The notes under the pieces were generated by a model, which saw only the letters and a list, made by a program, of their open reading frames with translations, was not told where the DNA came from and did not search any database. Both the position numbers and the translations under genes were made by a program. From the IMG/VR virus record IMGVR_UViG_3300044648_000011, positions 1-51,000 of that record: a DNA stretch of 51,000 nucleotides, one strand, 5' to 3'. Positions 1-6,476 of this stretch are shown piece by piece. The DNA comes from a virus. Each line of letters opens with the position of its first letter. Position 1 is the first letter of the stretch.

Positions 1-1065
1 ATCCCGAGACCGGTGGGGGAGGGGTATACCCCCTGGGGGTCCTAGGAGGTCTAAACTCGCAGGTCAAACCATCTTTCCTGTCAAGTCAGAAGGAGATAGC
101 ACGATGCAACTATGCAGGTCAGAGCTGCGTAAGCCCTACCCATACCCGGTACAGCACACACCCATACCTAGCAGGGGTATGCACACCACACCTACCCCCT
201 CTATACCCCCACGCCTACCCCTACTCCCAGGGCACAGCATGACCATGGGGTACGCACACACCACTGCCCTACCTACAGGGACATGCACACCCACATGGGT
301 ACGTATGGCCCCCTGTGTGGCCCTGTATGCGCATGAACATGGGTACTTGGGGTGCTGACACCGGGAAGCCCTGTTGATCTAGTTACAGCCCCTCTCAGAG
401 CTTCACCCTCCCGAGGTCAAATCAGGGCATAGCAAGGCCCCCCTTATTTAACTCATGAGCTATATACGCCTGACCTGCGTGTTTGCACCTAGCGTTTGCA
501 CATGCGACGGCATTTGGGAAACTTCAAGGGTCTGGATCTGCGCAGGTAGAAAGCTTGCTGTTAGGCATCTGTGCAGGTCAGCTAGCTAAGCCCCAGGCAT
601 TGACGCTTGCTACCTTTTTGGTGTCAGGCCAAGCGGGGAACCGCAGAGGCCAGGCACCGAGGACCTACCTGCCAGCGGAGCAGACCTCGGAAGGGCTAGA
701 AGGTCTGAGCCTCCCAGAGAGGCGGATCAGAAGCCCTGCCCAGTACGACACAACTACATCGCTCACGGACCCGGTAAGGCCGTTCAAAGGCTCGGGGACA
801 CCAGGTAAGACCGGCAAAGGCACTGGGAGCACAGAAAATCTTGAAACCGGGGTTGACTCGTCGCGCCGGAGTTTGATACGGTTACACCAGCAACACGAGG
901 TCAGGAACACCGGATCCACTGGGATTCAGGAACTTGCACCCTCTCGCAGCTTCACCAGTCAACTCAATCTAAGGTGCCTGTTCTACGACAACAGGTGTTC
1001 GGTAGTGGAAGCTAAGGTTGGACGAACCAAAGCTACCGAACGAGGAGAATCTGTTCCTCAAACAA
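1..1065. other. Left-end non-coding, repeat-rich region
   Basis: No secure gene is visible here apart from a weak candidate at 104-358. The first 360 bases are rich in TACCC/GGGTA words, including CATGGGGTAC at 244-253 and ACATGGGTAC at 293-302 and 337-346. The 8-mer GCAGGTCA occurs at 59-66, 114-121 and 573-580 and inverted at 471-478. The 11-mer GCTATATACGC at 459-469 recurs near the right end (50755-50765). An open frame over 483-1103 lacks a ribosome binding site and runs through the tRNA-like element at 1066, so I treat it as chance. A packaging, replication or regulatory role for this end is inference only. Confidence 0.6.
104..358 (+). CDS. Possible small Pro/Thr-rich protein (weak candidate)
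   Basis: An 84-residue open frame starts at an ATG preceded by a very good Shine-Dalgarno sequence (AAGGAG, about 8 bases upstream). The predicted product is low-complexity, rich in Pro, Thr, His and Tyr, with no recognisable domain. The DNA is C-rich and repetitive, unlike the coding style of the neighbouring genes. It may be a real leader-type gene or merely a ribosome binding site above a shorter peptide. I do not recognise it. Confidence 0.25.
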   Translation: MQLCRSELRKPYPYPVQHTPIPSRGMHTTPTPSIPPRLPLLPGHSMTMGYAHTTALPTGTCTPTWVRMAPCVALYAHEHGYLGC

Positions 1066-1142
1066 GGTCCCTGCCCGGGGCTGATCATGTAAGGCCGATG
1101 TAAAAGGCAGTGATCAGAGCGGTTCGACTCCGTTCGGGACCA
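1066..1142 (+). tRNA. tRNA-like element without a D-arm
   Basis: The ends pair as an acceptor stem: GGTCCC at 1066-1071 with GGGACC at 1136-1141, position 7 mismatched, A1142 as discriminator. A T-arm is present: AGCGG (1118-1122), T-loop TTCGACT (1123-1129), CCGTT (1130-1134). In place of the D and anticodon arms there is a single 7-bp stem, CTGATCA (1081-1087) with TGATCAG (1111-1117), closing a 23-base loop that has a minor GCC/GGC pairing. There is no D-arm and no variable loop. It is therefore a tRNA minihelix joined to a rebuilt anticodon domain, and no anticodon can be assigned. It lies 28 bases upstream of the first secure gene. Confidence 0.5.
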
Positions 1143-1170
1143 CGCAATAACGTCAACGAAAGGTTCGATC

Positions 1171-1320
1171 ATGGCTAAGCTGGACAAGGCAGTCAAGGCG
1201 TGGAAGTCGAAGGTCAAGAGCGGTAAGGGCAAGCTTACGGCTGCTCAGGAGGTCAAGACAGAGCAGGGTGTCTCGCTTGCAGACCTTGAGGCAGAGTTGA
1301 AGGCACGCGGTCTCATGTAA
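1171..1320 (+). CDS. Small Lys-rich protein, first secure early gene
   Basis: 49 residues starting at ATG with the leader GAAAGG, a spacing shared with the next genes. The protein is highly basic in its N-terminal half (repeated K residues between positions 4 and 23) and has a C-terminal helix ending in an LKARGLM motif. No domain is recognised. The leader GGTTCGATC plus ATG is nearly identical to that of 1522 and 1917, suggesting common control of translation. A nucleic-acid-binding role is possible from charge alone. Confidence 0.6.
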   Translation: MAKLDKAVKAWKSKVKSGKGKLTAAQEVKTEQGVSLADLEAELKARGLM

Positions 1321-1390
1321 TTGAGAGGCTTGGAGCAGAGGCAGGCTACGGCCTGCCTCCCATCCTGGAATCTCAACGAAGGAGAAACGC

Positions 1391-1510
1391 ATGAGTAGGG
1401 GTAAGACACACCGCACACGGTACGGCCAGATTCGTACCATTCGGGTCCGTGGTGGCATCGTAACGCTGGACAAGCACAACAACATCCTCCGTTCGAAGTC
1501 CACCCGCTGA
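1391..1510 (+). CDS. Small Arg-rich protein
   Basis: 39 residues from ATG with the ribosome binding site AAGGAG about 6 bases upstream. It is very basic (many Arg and Lys, with His and Thr) with a short hydrophobic GGIVTL stretch in the middle. No domain is recognised. It sits between two other small early genes on the same strand and is probably in the same transcript. Confidence 0.55.
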   Translation: MSRGKTHRTRYGQIRTIRVRGGIVTLDKHNNILRSKSTR

Positions 1511-1521
1511 AAGGTTTGATC

Positions 1522-1773
1522 ATGTTTACCGAAAACCTCATGGCCTTTGACAAGGTCGTAAAGCACCACAACGGCAAGAACATCCAGGCGTTCCAGGGCG
1601 CGGGCTACGTGATCTTCGATCTCGAGTTCCCCACTCGGGAAGACGGGATGCACTTTGGCTTTGCCGTCAACCAAGCGTGGCGCCACATCGTCACTCGAGT
1701 ACAGTACATCACCACATACGATGATGGTGCCGTGCTCTACACGGTGACGGTCGATCTACCCAGAATCGACTAG
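1522..1773 (+). CDS. Hypothetical early protein, 83 aa
   Basis: I choose the ATG at 1522 rather than the upstream in-frame TTG at 1516, because GAAAGG lies 7 bases before the ATG. The protein mixes aromatic and charged residues (motifs DKVVKHHNG, VIFDLEFP, YITTYDDGAVLY), typical of a small alpha/beta fold. There is no signal peptide or membrane segment. I do not recognise the family. It is followed by a compact RNA-like element at 1781-1822. Confidence 0.65.
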   Translation: MFTENLMAFDKVVKHHNGKNIQAFQGAGYVIFDLEFPTREDGMHFGFAVNQAWRHIVTRVQYITTYDDGAVLYTVTVDLPRID

Positions 1774-1780
1774 CTAGGAT

Positions 1781-1822
1781 GGGTGCGCGGTTCAGCCGTA
1801 GCCGTTCAATCGGCACGCACTC
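1781..1822 (+). ncRNA. Predicted three-way-junction RNA element
   Basis: GGGTGCG (1781-1787) pairs with CGCACTC (1816-1822), 7 bp with one G-U. It encloses two adjacent hairpins: CGG-TTCAG-CCG (1788-1798) and GCCG-TTCAAT-CGGC (1801-1814). The second resembles a T-arm. At 1876-1890 a further hairpin, CGGG/CCCG with a 7-base loop CTGCTAA, looks like an isolated anticodon arm but has no matching T-arm downstream. The element fills the gap before the protease gene. Function is unknown; it could be a leader structure or a degenerate tRNA. Confidence 0.35.
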
Positions 1823-1916
1823 ACGCAGAGGACGTAAAGCGGTACCGCCTAGGGTCATACACTCTAGGGTGTCTACGGGCTGCTAACCCGCTACCTAAAC
1901 TTAGAGAGGCTTGATC

Positions 1917-2489
1917 ATGAGGGCACACATGCTTGCGGTAGTCGTTGCTCTTGGCATCTTGGGTTGGTCCGCAGGTTCGATTGCGGACTACCTGACCAGC
2001 GACGCTAAGCCTGCTCCGGTTGTGCAGGAAGTGGTCAAGCATGAACACAAGCACGATGCGGCGCCTACAGCCGAACAGCTCATCCCGGTAATGCCGTCTG
2101 AGTGCAACGCTAAGGCTCTTGCAGACGTTCAGAGCTACCTAGGCCATGTCGACACCATCACATGGATCTGGGCAGATCTGCCGAGCAAGGTGGCAGGCTA
2201 CGCCTACGCAGGTTCCAACACGATCGCGCTTGACGTTGACCTGGAATGTGGTTGGGTGCCTAGCGTCGTCATGCACGAGTGGATGCACATCGCTACGTAC
2301 GGCACGTACGGTGAGTACCCGGCAGGCAAGCAAGGCGGAGAGCTTATCTCCGAGTTGATAGCAGACTGTGGCTCTGAGACGCTTGGTAACAGGTTTGGCT
2401 ACCAGACCTACACCAACTACGCAAACCGTGCGGGTGGATGCACGGACAATATCAACGTGATGGTTAAGCACATCTTGAACACCTACTGA
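1917..2489 (+). CDS. Predicted exported zinc metallopeptidase (HEXXH)
   Basis: 190 residues from the ATG at 1917 (GAGAGG 6-10 bases upstream; the in-frame TTG at 1911 is rejected). Residues 5-25 form a hydrophobic segment suited to a signal peptide or membrane anchor, followed by a polar His/Lys linker. The motif HEWMH at about 120-124 is the HEXXH zinc site, and a downstream ELIAD at about 146-150 places an acidic residue where gluzincins have their third zinc ligand. Four cysteines in the outer part could form disulfides, in keeping with export. Substrate unknown: cell-envelope, host-surface or self-processing targets are all possible. It precedes the AAA+ gene by 14 bases and probably shares its transcript. 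Confidence 0.7.
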   Translation: MRAHMLAVVVALGILGWSAGSIADYLTSDAKPAPVVQEVVKHEHKHDAAPTAEQLIPVMPSECNAKALADVQSYLGHVDTITWIWADLPSKVAGYAYAGSNTIALDVDLECGWVPSVVMHEWMHIATYGTYGEYPAGKQGGELISELIADCGSETLGNRFGYQTYTNYANRAGGCTDNINVMVKHILNTY

Positions 2490-2503
2490 GAGAGGCTAGA
2501 CAC

Positions 2504-3784
2504 ATGCTTAAGAAGCACTCCGAACGCACGGTCAGGAAGCCTTGCCAGAAGTGCGGTAGCCGTAATCTGTACTGGGCTCACGACACCGACCGCGAAACCG
2601 GCGAGTGGTGCGCTCGATGCGACTCGAACGGCAAGTTCACGTTCATTAACCCGGACGGCACACGTCACGACTGCCAGAACAAACACGGTGCCAAGCTCGA
2701 CCCGTTCGGTTTCGACCGGAACAAGAACGGTTTGTACGACGAGGTTAACGACCGGCCCGACGACAAACTTCAGATTGAGGGCAGCAAGACCGAACAGCCC
2801 TACAAGATCCACACCATGCAGGATGGTATCGAGATCCCCAAGCCCGGCCCCCGAGTCAAGAAGGATGATGTAAAGGTGAAGACGGACAGCAACCCTGATG
2901 TTCAGGCCGCACTCGGCTTGCTTGCAGAGGCTCTTGGGGGCCCCAAGCTCGATGAGAGCAAGATCGAACAGATGATTCGAGACCAGATCTCGAACGTTGT
3001 CTTCCCGACTCGCACCGTGGTTGAGAAGCTCAACGGGGAGCGTAAGGAACTCGAGGGTTCGACTCACCACAAGCTCGCAGACGTGACCACGGCTCTCATG
3101 GCGGGTGAACACGTGATGATGGTTGGACCGGCCGGAACCGGTAAGTCCACCATCGCAGAGCAGGCCGCAGACGCGCTTAGCCTGCCGTCCTACTCCATTT
3201 CGCTTAGCCCCCAGACGCCCGCATCGCAGCTTCTGGGGTACATGCAGGCGCAAGGCGAGTACGTGCCGAGCTTGTTCCGCAAGGCTTACGAGAACGGTGG
3301 TGTGTTCCACTTCGATGAGATGGACAACGCTCACCCGTCGGTCCTGGCCACGATCAACGCGGCCTTGGCGAACGGGCACATGGCGTTCCCCGATCAGATG
3401 GTGAAGCGCCACGAGAACTTCCGGGCGGTTGCCAGCGCCAACACCTACGGCCGTGGTGCTACTCGCGCCTACGTCGGTCGACAGGCTATCGACGCTGCGA
3501 CGCTCGACCGGTTCTCCATCGAGACCATTGAGGTTGACGAGTCGCTTGAGAACGAGCTGTGCCACTCAATCGACCTCGAAAAGGCTCAGGTCGACCGGGT
3601 CCTGAAGTTCGTGCGCAAGCTCCGTAAGAACGCTGAGACGCACGGTATGACCGTGGTTGTCTCCCCGCGTGCGTCGGTAGGCATGTGCCGTCTCCTGGCC
3701 GCTGGTCGGTCCTGGGAGTCTGCGGTTGAGGCTCGTGTCCGTCGCGGTCTGAGTGACGCTGACTGGAAAAAGCTCAACGGCTAG
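2504..3784 (+). CDS. MoxR/CobS-like AAA+ ATPase with N-terminal zinc ribbon
   Basis: 426 residues. A zinc ribbon (CxxC at 14-17 and CxxC at 36-39) is followed by a DRNKNGLYD stretch near 71-79 that resembles an EF-hand loop. The AAA+ core has Walker A GPAGTGKST (208-216), Walker B VFHFDEMD (about 267-274), sensor-1 SANT (about 311-314) and a possible arginine finger in LDRFS (about 334-338). This arrangement matches dynein-related/MoxR ATPases, which usually remodel a protein together with a VWA-domain partner. The next gene (3909) is a candidate for that partner. The start is supported by GAGAGG about 9 bases upstream. Confidence 0.85.
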   Translation: MLKKHSERTVRKPCQKCGSRNLYWAHDTDRETGEWCARCDSNGKFTFINPDGTRHDCQNKHGAKLDPFGFDRNKNGLYDEVNDRPDDKLQIEGSKTEQPYKIHTMQDGIEIPKPGPRVKKDDVKVKTDSNPDVQAALGLLAEALGGPKLDESKIEQMIRDQISNVVFPTRTVVEKLNGERKELEGSTHHKLADVTTALMAGEHVMMVGPAGTGKSTIAEQAADALSLPSYSISLSPQTPASQLLGYMQAQGEYVPSLFRKAYENGGVFHFDEMDNAHPSVLATINAALANGHMAFPDQMVKRHENFRAVASANTYGRGATRAYVGRQAIDAATLDRFSIETIEVDESLENELCHSIDLEKAQVDRVLKFVRKLRKNAETHGMTVVVSPRASVGMCRLLAAGRSWESAVEARVRRGLSDADWKKLNG

Positions 3785-3796
3785 AAAGCTTTGGAT

Positions 3797-3876
3797 AGGG
3801 CGATAGGCTAGCGGCTATGCCGGTTGGTGGCCTTAGGGTGCACTGACAGACCCCGGTTCGAATCCGGGTCGCCCAC
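3797..3876 (+). tRNA. tRNA-like gene with expanded anticodon loop
   Basis: A near-canonical top half: acceptor pairs GGGCGA (3798-3803) with TCGCCC (3869-3874), T-stem CCCGG/CCGGG around the loop TTCGAAT (3857-3863), and U8/A9 equivalents. The D-arm GGC/GCC (3806-3808, 3819-3821) has a GG in its loop. The anticodon arm is abnormal: GTTGGTG (3823-3829) pairs with CACTGAC (3841-3847) in a 7-bp stem closing an 11-base loop (3830-3840), so no anticodon can be read. It may be degenerate, contain an insertion, or be a specialised RNA. It separates the AAA+ gene from its neighbour. Confidence 0.55.
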
Positions 3877-3908
3877 AAGTTAAAATCAATAATGAGAGAG
3901 GCTTGGAT

Positions 3909-4793
3909 ATGCGGATCACACAAGAGGGCAACCACATTCGTCACGACTTCGATTCCATCGCTGAGATAGCGCAGGTTGCGCGTGACTCGAGTGAGCCCGG
4001 TCGTAGTCGTGGCCGGGGTTACGACGGTAAGAAGAGTTGCTATCACGATCTGGACGGGTTCGGCGGTTACGAATTCTTTCACGTTCGCAACCACAAGGAA
4101 CTGAACAACCTTGTCCAGAACGGATGGGAAGAGCACGCCGACAGCACATACCAGGTCGCAGAAGAGACTCTGAAGTCGGTTGCTCGTGAGTACGACATGC
4201 CGTCATTCCAGAGCTATTACGACGTGACCGGGTCAGACGTTGACGTTGACCGGTTCCTGTCTGGTGAGCCTGAGAACATGATCGCTTACCACATGGTGTC
4301 CACTCCTAAGGCTGGACGAGTGATCACGATCGTGTCTAACATCGCTGTGAATGCGATGACGAGTACCAAGAAGATGATCGCCCGGGGTAAGGCTGTAGCC
4401 GCTTTGGTGATGGCCATCGAAAGTCTTGGTCTCCGGACTGAGCTGTTCGTCGAAATGCAGAATGACTGCGGCTACGGATTCAAGAAAGGCAGTTACACCT
4501 TGCGTCAGGTGACCAAGGTCAAGAGTCCTGAAGACACGCTAGACGCATCGCTGATGCTCTTCGGGTTTGCTCATCCCGGGTTCTTCCGTTCGTTGTCTCT
4601 GGGAGCCATGTGGGCGCTTCCCAAGGAGTTGCACGATGACTTTGGGGTTGGCTATGGGCACGGCCACGCCACGAACGACCTGGGTTACGAAGATGCCTAC
4701 CCGGAAGGGACGATTCACATCCCGTCGTCACTGGACATCGACAACCCGCGTGGATTCGTGGTTGAGCATCTTACAGGCTTGGGGATCATCTGA
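3909..4793 (+). CDS. Hypothetical protein, possible VWA-like partner of the AAA+ ATPase
   Basis: 294 residues from the ATG at 3909 (GAGAGG upstream; the in-frame TTG at 3903 is rejected). The N-terminal third is polar with an RGRGYDG patch. The middle (about 135-185) reads as strand, then an RGKAVAALVMAIESLGL helix, then TELFVE strand, as in a VWA/CobT-type Rossmann fold. The DxSxS metal site of true VWA domains is not evident. The C-terminus is a conserved-looking acidic/aromatic region with a GYGHGHATND stretch. The context downstream of a MoxR-like ATPase is what prompts the VWA suggestion. This is inference from pattern and position only. Confidence 0.6.
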   Translation: MRITQEGNHIRHDFDSIAEIAQVARDSSEPGRSRGRGYDGKKSCYHDLDGFGGYEFFHVRNHKELNNLVQNGWEEHADSTYQVAEETLKSVAREYDMPSFQSYYDVTGSDVDVDRFLSGEPENMIAYHMVSTPKAGRVITIVSNIAVNAMTSTKKMIARGKAVAALVMAIESLGLRTELFVEMQNDCGYGFKKGSYTLRQVTKVKSPEDTLDASLMLFGFAHPGFFRSLSLGAMWALPKELHDDFGVGYGHGHATNDLGYEDAYPEGTIHIPSSLDIDNPRGFVVEHLTGLGII

Positions 4794-4794
4794 A

Positions 4795-5046
4795 ATGAAA
4801 TACACATGCGATGATGTAGTTGTTCTAGATACAACAGTAGAAGATCATGAAAGTGCTCTTCTCATCGAGATTCGTGAGCGATTCTTTGTTGTATCAGTCG
4901 CACACCGATTCGGAAATTGTTACGAAACGTGCGTATACAGATCCGACCCCGACGGTTGTATCGACGATTGGGGCGAAGTTGTCTGCGTACCCGGAATCGA
5001 TCATTACGAAGCAATTGAATGGCTGTTAGAAGAGTTGAATACCTAA
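4795..5046 (+). CDS. Hypothetical acidic protein, 83 aa
   Basis: Starts at the ATG at 4795, directly after the stop of the previous gene, so translation is probably coupled; no strong ribosome binding site is seen. The product is acidic and Cys-containing (C5, and CYETC, DGCIDDW and VVCVPG motifs) and ends in an EAIEWLLEEL helix. It reads as a small alpha/beta protein. I do not recognise the family. Confidence 0.6.
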   Translation: MKYTCDDVVVLDTTVEDHESALLIEIRERFFVVSVAHRFGNCYETCVYRSDPDGCIDDWGEVVCVPGIDHYEAIEWLLEELNT

Positions 5047-5235
5047 TACTGAATGGGAACCTAGTGCGTAAACGGATAGGGAGCGCACCGTGCCGCAGGT
5101 GAGGGTTTAGGCGGATTGAATGTGAGACACGGGTATGGTGGTTGTGGAGAGCTTAGGGGATGCGTGTCGCTACCTTAGGTTCAGTGAAGCCCTAGCGGTA
5201 GGAGTCACCACGGAATCTGTGCATTATGTAAGATC
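5047..5235 (+). other. Intergenic leader before tRNA-like gene
   Basis: No gene is seen. There are short inverted repeats (GTGCG/CGCAC near 5063-5090 and CTACC/GGTAG near 5170-5200), suggesting RNA structure, but no convincing tRNA fold or promoter. Confidence 0.4.
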
Positions 5236-5308
5236 GGGTGTGTAGCTCAGCGGCAGAGTGCGCCGGTTAGGGCGCGGGTCGAGGGTTCGAGTCCCTCCAC
5301 ATCCACCA
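5236..5308 (+). tRNA. tRNA with encoded CCA and shortened anticodon arm
   Basis: Acceptor GGGTGTG (5236-5242) pairs with CACATCC (5298-5304), discriminator A5305, encoded CCA 5306-5308. D-arm GCTC/GAGT with an AGCGGCA loop; T-arm GAGGG/CCCTC with the canonical loop TTCGAGT (5286-5292). The anticodon arm folds best as GCGCC/GGCGC with only six loop bases (GGTTAG, 5265-5270) and no base 26. A normal 7-base loop cannot be drawn without losing the stem, so the anticodon is ambiguous. It is the only tRNA-like gene in the + arm with an encoded CCA. Confidence 0.65.
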
Positions 5309-5400
5309 GGACAGCAAGGTGCAACCTTGACTAATAGACTCGCAACCTATTGGTTCCTGAGTAACCATGGTCGCCGCTGGCGCGTGTGAAAGGGCTGTCC
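5309..5400 (+). ncRNA. Predicted multi-hairpin RNA abutting the tRNA 3-prime end
   Basis: GGACAGC (5309-5315) is perfectly complementary to GCTGTCC (5394-5400) and begins at the base after the tRNA CCA. Inside are four successive hairpins: AAGGT/ACCTT with loop GCA (5316-5328), AATAG/CTATT with a 9-base loop (5333-5351), GGTT/AACC with a 7-base loop (5352-5366), and CGCC/GGCG with loop GCT (5372-5382). The layout resembles a cloverleaf of tRNA size without a T-loop. It may be co-transcribed with the tRNA and released by 3-prime processing. No known RNA family is recognised. Confidence 0.45.
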
Positions 5401-5438
5401 GTCAAACTACAGATTTGGAATAAATAGAAGGGGTTGAT

Positions 5439-5633
5439 ATGGCAGACCGATTCAAAGTGGTGTGGAATGGCTCGACCAAAAAGTGGGGAGTTTGGGACAA
5501 GAATAAGGGGGCTTACGCATTCGGAACCGAGCAACTGACGGACGGTCCCAAGCATAAGAAGAGGCTACAGAAGCAAGCCGATGACATGAATAGTGAATGG
5601 GAACGCATCAAGCGAGAGAAGAAAGGCAAGTAA
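5439..5633 (+). CDS. Hypothetical basic protein, 64 aa
   Basis: ATG preceded by AGAAGGGG at good spacing. Residues 5-25 (FKVVWNGSTKKWGVWDKNKG) form a strand-turn-strand with repeated Trp, followed by a charged Lys/Arg helix to the end. It resembles small phage proteins that handle environmental sequence repeats such as W-G-V-W, but no function can be assigned. Confidence 0.65.
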   Translation: MADRFKVVWNGSTKKWGVWDKNKGAYAFGTEQLTDGPKHKKRLQKQADDMNSEWERIKREKKGK

Positions 5634-5690
5634 CCGGGCTGAGTCTGTCGGAGAGCGGTTGAAACACCCTCTCCGGTAGAGTCTACCCGG
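5634..5690 (+). ncRNA. Long intergenic hairpin with symmetric internal loop
   Basis: Begins at the base after a stop codon. The outer stem CCGGG (5634-5638)/CCCGG (5686-5690) and inner stem CGGAGAG (5649-5655)/CTCTCCG (5669-5675) are perfect. They are separated by an internal loop whose two sides both contain GAGTCT (5641-5646 and 5679-5684). No T-run follows, so it is not a standard terminator. It could protect or process the transcript. Confidence 0.4.
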
Positions 5691-5735
5691 CAACGTGCTT
5701 AAGACGCTTAGAAACGAAATGAGAGGCAGGAAAGC

Positions 5736-5945
5736 ATGAGTGAAGCCGAGCATGTCTATCGTGTTATTCGAAACGATGGTCGTACCATCTGGGAGGGAAG
5801 GGGCTCAGACCCGTTCACCCGACGTGCGTCCGCTCGAGCTAGGGCAACCAAGCTCAACAATGAACGAATTCGTTGGGGTGAAGACCATCCCGCCTACAAG
5901 GTTCAGCGTGCGGTAGTCGAGTGGGAGGATGACACGGATGAGTGA
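5736..5945 (+). CDS. Tandem small paralogue 1
   Basis: 69 residues from ATG with AGGCAGGAAAG upstream. It begins MSEAEHVYRVIRNDG and ends with KVQRAVVEWEDD. The next two genes share this frame (an initial VYRV strand followed by DG, and a terminal QRxxVEWED strand), so the three are diverged tandem duplicates. The middle is Arg-rich and likely helical. No known domain; the product is presumably a small beta-rich protein. Confidence 0.65.
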   Translation: MSEAEHVYRVIRNDGRTIWEGRGSDPFTRRASARARATKLNNERIRWGEDHPAYKVQRAVVEWEDDTDE

Positions 5946-6120
5946 ACCTGAGTACGTCTACCGCGTGGTGCAGGATGACGGCACCCCGATTCGTACGGGT
6001 ACATACGCGTCAGCAGGAGGTCGACAACACACCTACCCAAAACAGCACACAGCGGAAATCGTGGCTAAGGCCAAGGGTTGTAAGGTGCAGCGATCACGAG
6101 TAGAGTGGGAGGACGTGTGA
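5938..6120 (+). CDS. Tandem small paralogue 2
   Basis: 60 residues. I choose the ATG at 5938 (MSEPEYVYRV) over 5929 because it aligns with paralogue 1 and overlaps the previous stop in the usual way. The shared features are the N-terminal YVYRVVQDDG and C-terminal KVQRSRVEWEDV. The middle differs from paralogue 1. Function unknown. Confidence 0.6.
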   Translation: MSEPEYVYRVVQDDGTPIRTGTYASAGGRQHTYPKQHTAEIVAKAKGCKVQRSRVEWEDV

Positions 6121-6293
6121 ACGACAGTAAAGGTTTGGACAACCCCATTGAGGTCGAGTACCGCTACCGTGTAGTCTGGGAGGATGGACGAGAGAAGCTG
6201 TACAAATCACTCGAGGCTGCTTCTAAGAAGGTGTACTACCAAGGCGGTACACTTCAGATGGGCCGAATCGAGTGGACTAACGTTCCCCTTTAA
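6117..6293 (+). CDS. Tandem small paralogue 3
   Basis: 58 residues from the GTG at 6117, which overlaps the previous TGA by 4 bases, as is common in this region. It has VEYRYRVVWEDGREK near the start and LQMGRIEWTNV at the end, matching the other two paralogues in layout. Function unknown. Confidence 0.6.
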   Translation: MNDSKGLDNPIEVEYRYRVVWEDGREKLYKSLEAASKKVYYQGGTLQMGRIEWTNVPL

Positions 6294-6305
6294 GAAAGGC
6301 TTCGG

Positions 6306-6476
6306 ATGTCTAAGTTGGAATATTACATAACTACAGGCTTGGTGATCTTCTTAATTCTGCTAAGCATCCTTGAGGCTGCGTTTGGTGATTTCACCAGCGC
6401 AACAGCCTTAACAGCGGTGTCTATCGGCATCGCGGCGCATGTCCGAATTGACCTCATCGAGAAAGGGCGCAAGTAA
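6306..6476 (+). CDS. Small single-span membrane protein
   Basis: 56 residues from ATG (AAGAAAGG upstream). Residues 9-27 are a hydrophobic span (TTGLVIFLILLSILEAAFG) and residues 31-45 are a second moderately hydrophobic stretch, ending in a basic tail. Directly abuts the next gene (GTG at 6477). No family recognised. Confidence 0.55.
   Translation: MSKLEYYITTGLVIFLILLSILEAAFGDFTSATALTAVSIGIAAHVRIDLIEKGRK

Noticed and set aside
848-885. Possible promoter (TTGACT and ATACGG) in the left region
   Set aside because: The -10 is poor and no gene start follows at a sensible distance.
483-1103. 206-residue open frame
   Set aside because: TTG start without a ribosome binding site, odd composition, and it runs through the acceptor half of the tRNA-like element at 1066.
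1876-1890. Anticodon-like hairpin with loop CTGCTAA (Ser GCT)
   Set aside because: No T-arm or acceptor strand downstream; a permuted gene with 1801-1822 was considered but acceptor strands do not match.
2483-3565. 360-residue open frame on the minus strand
   Set aside because: It is antisense to the AAA+ ATPase gene, whose motifs are unmistakable; the length comes from high-GC third positions.
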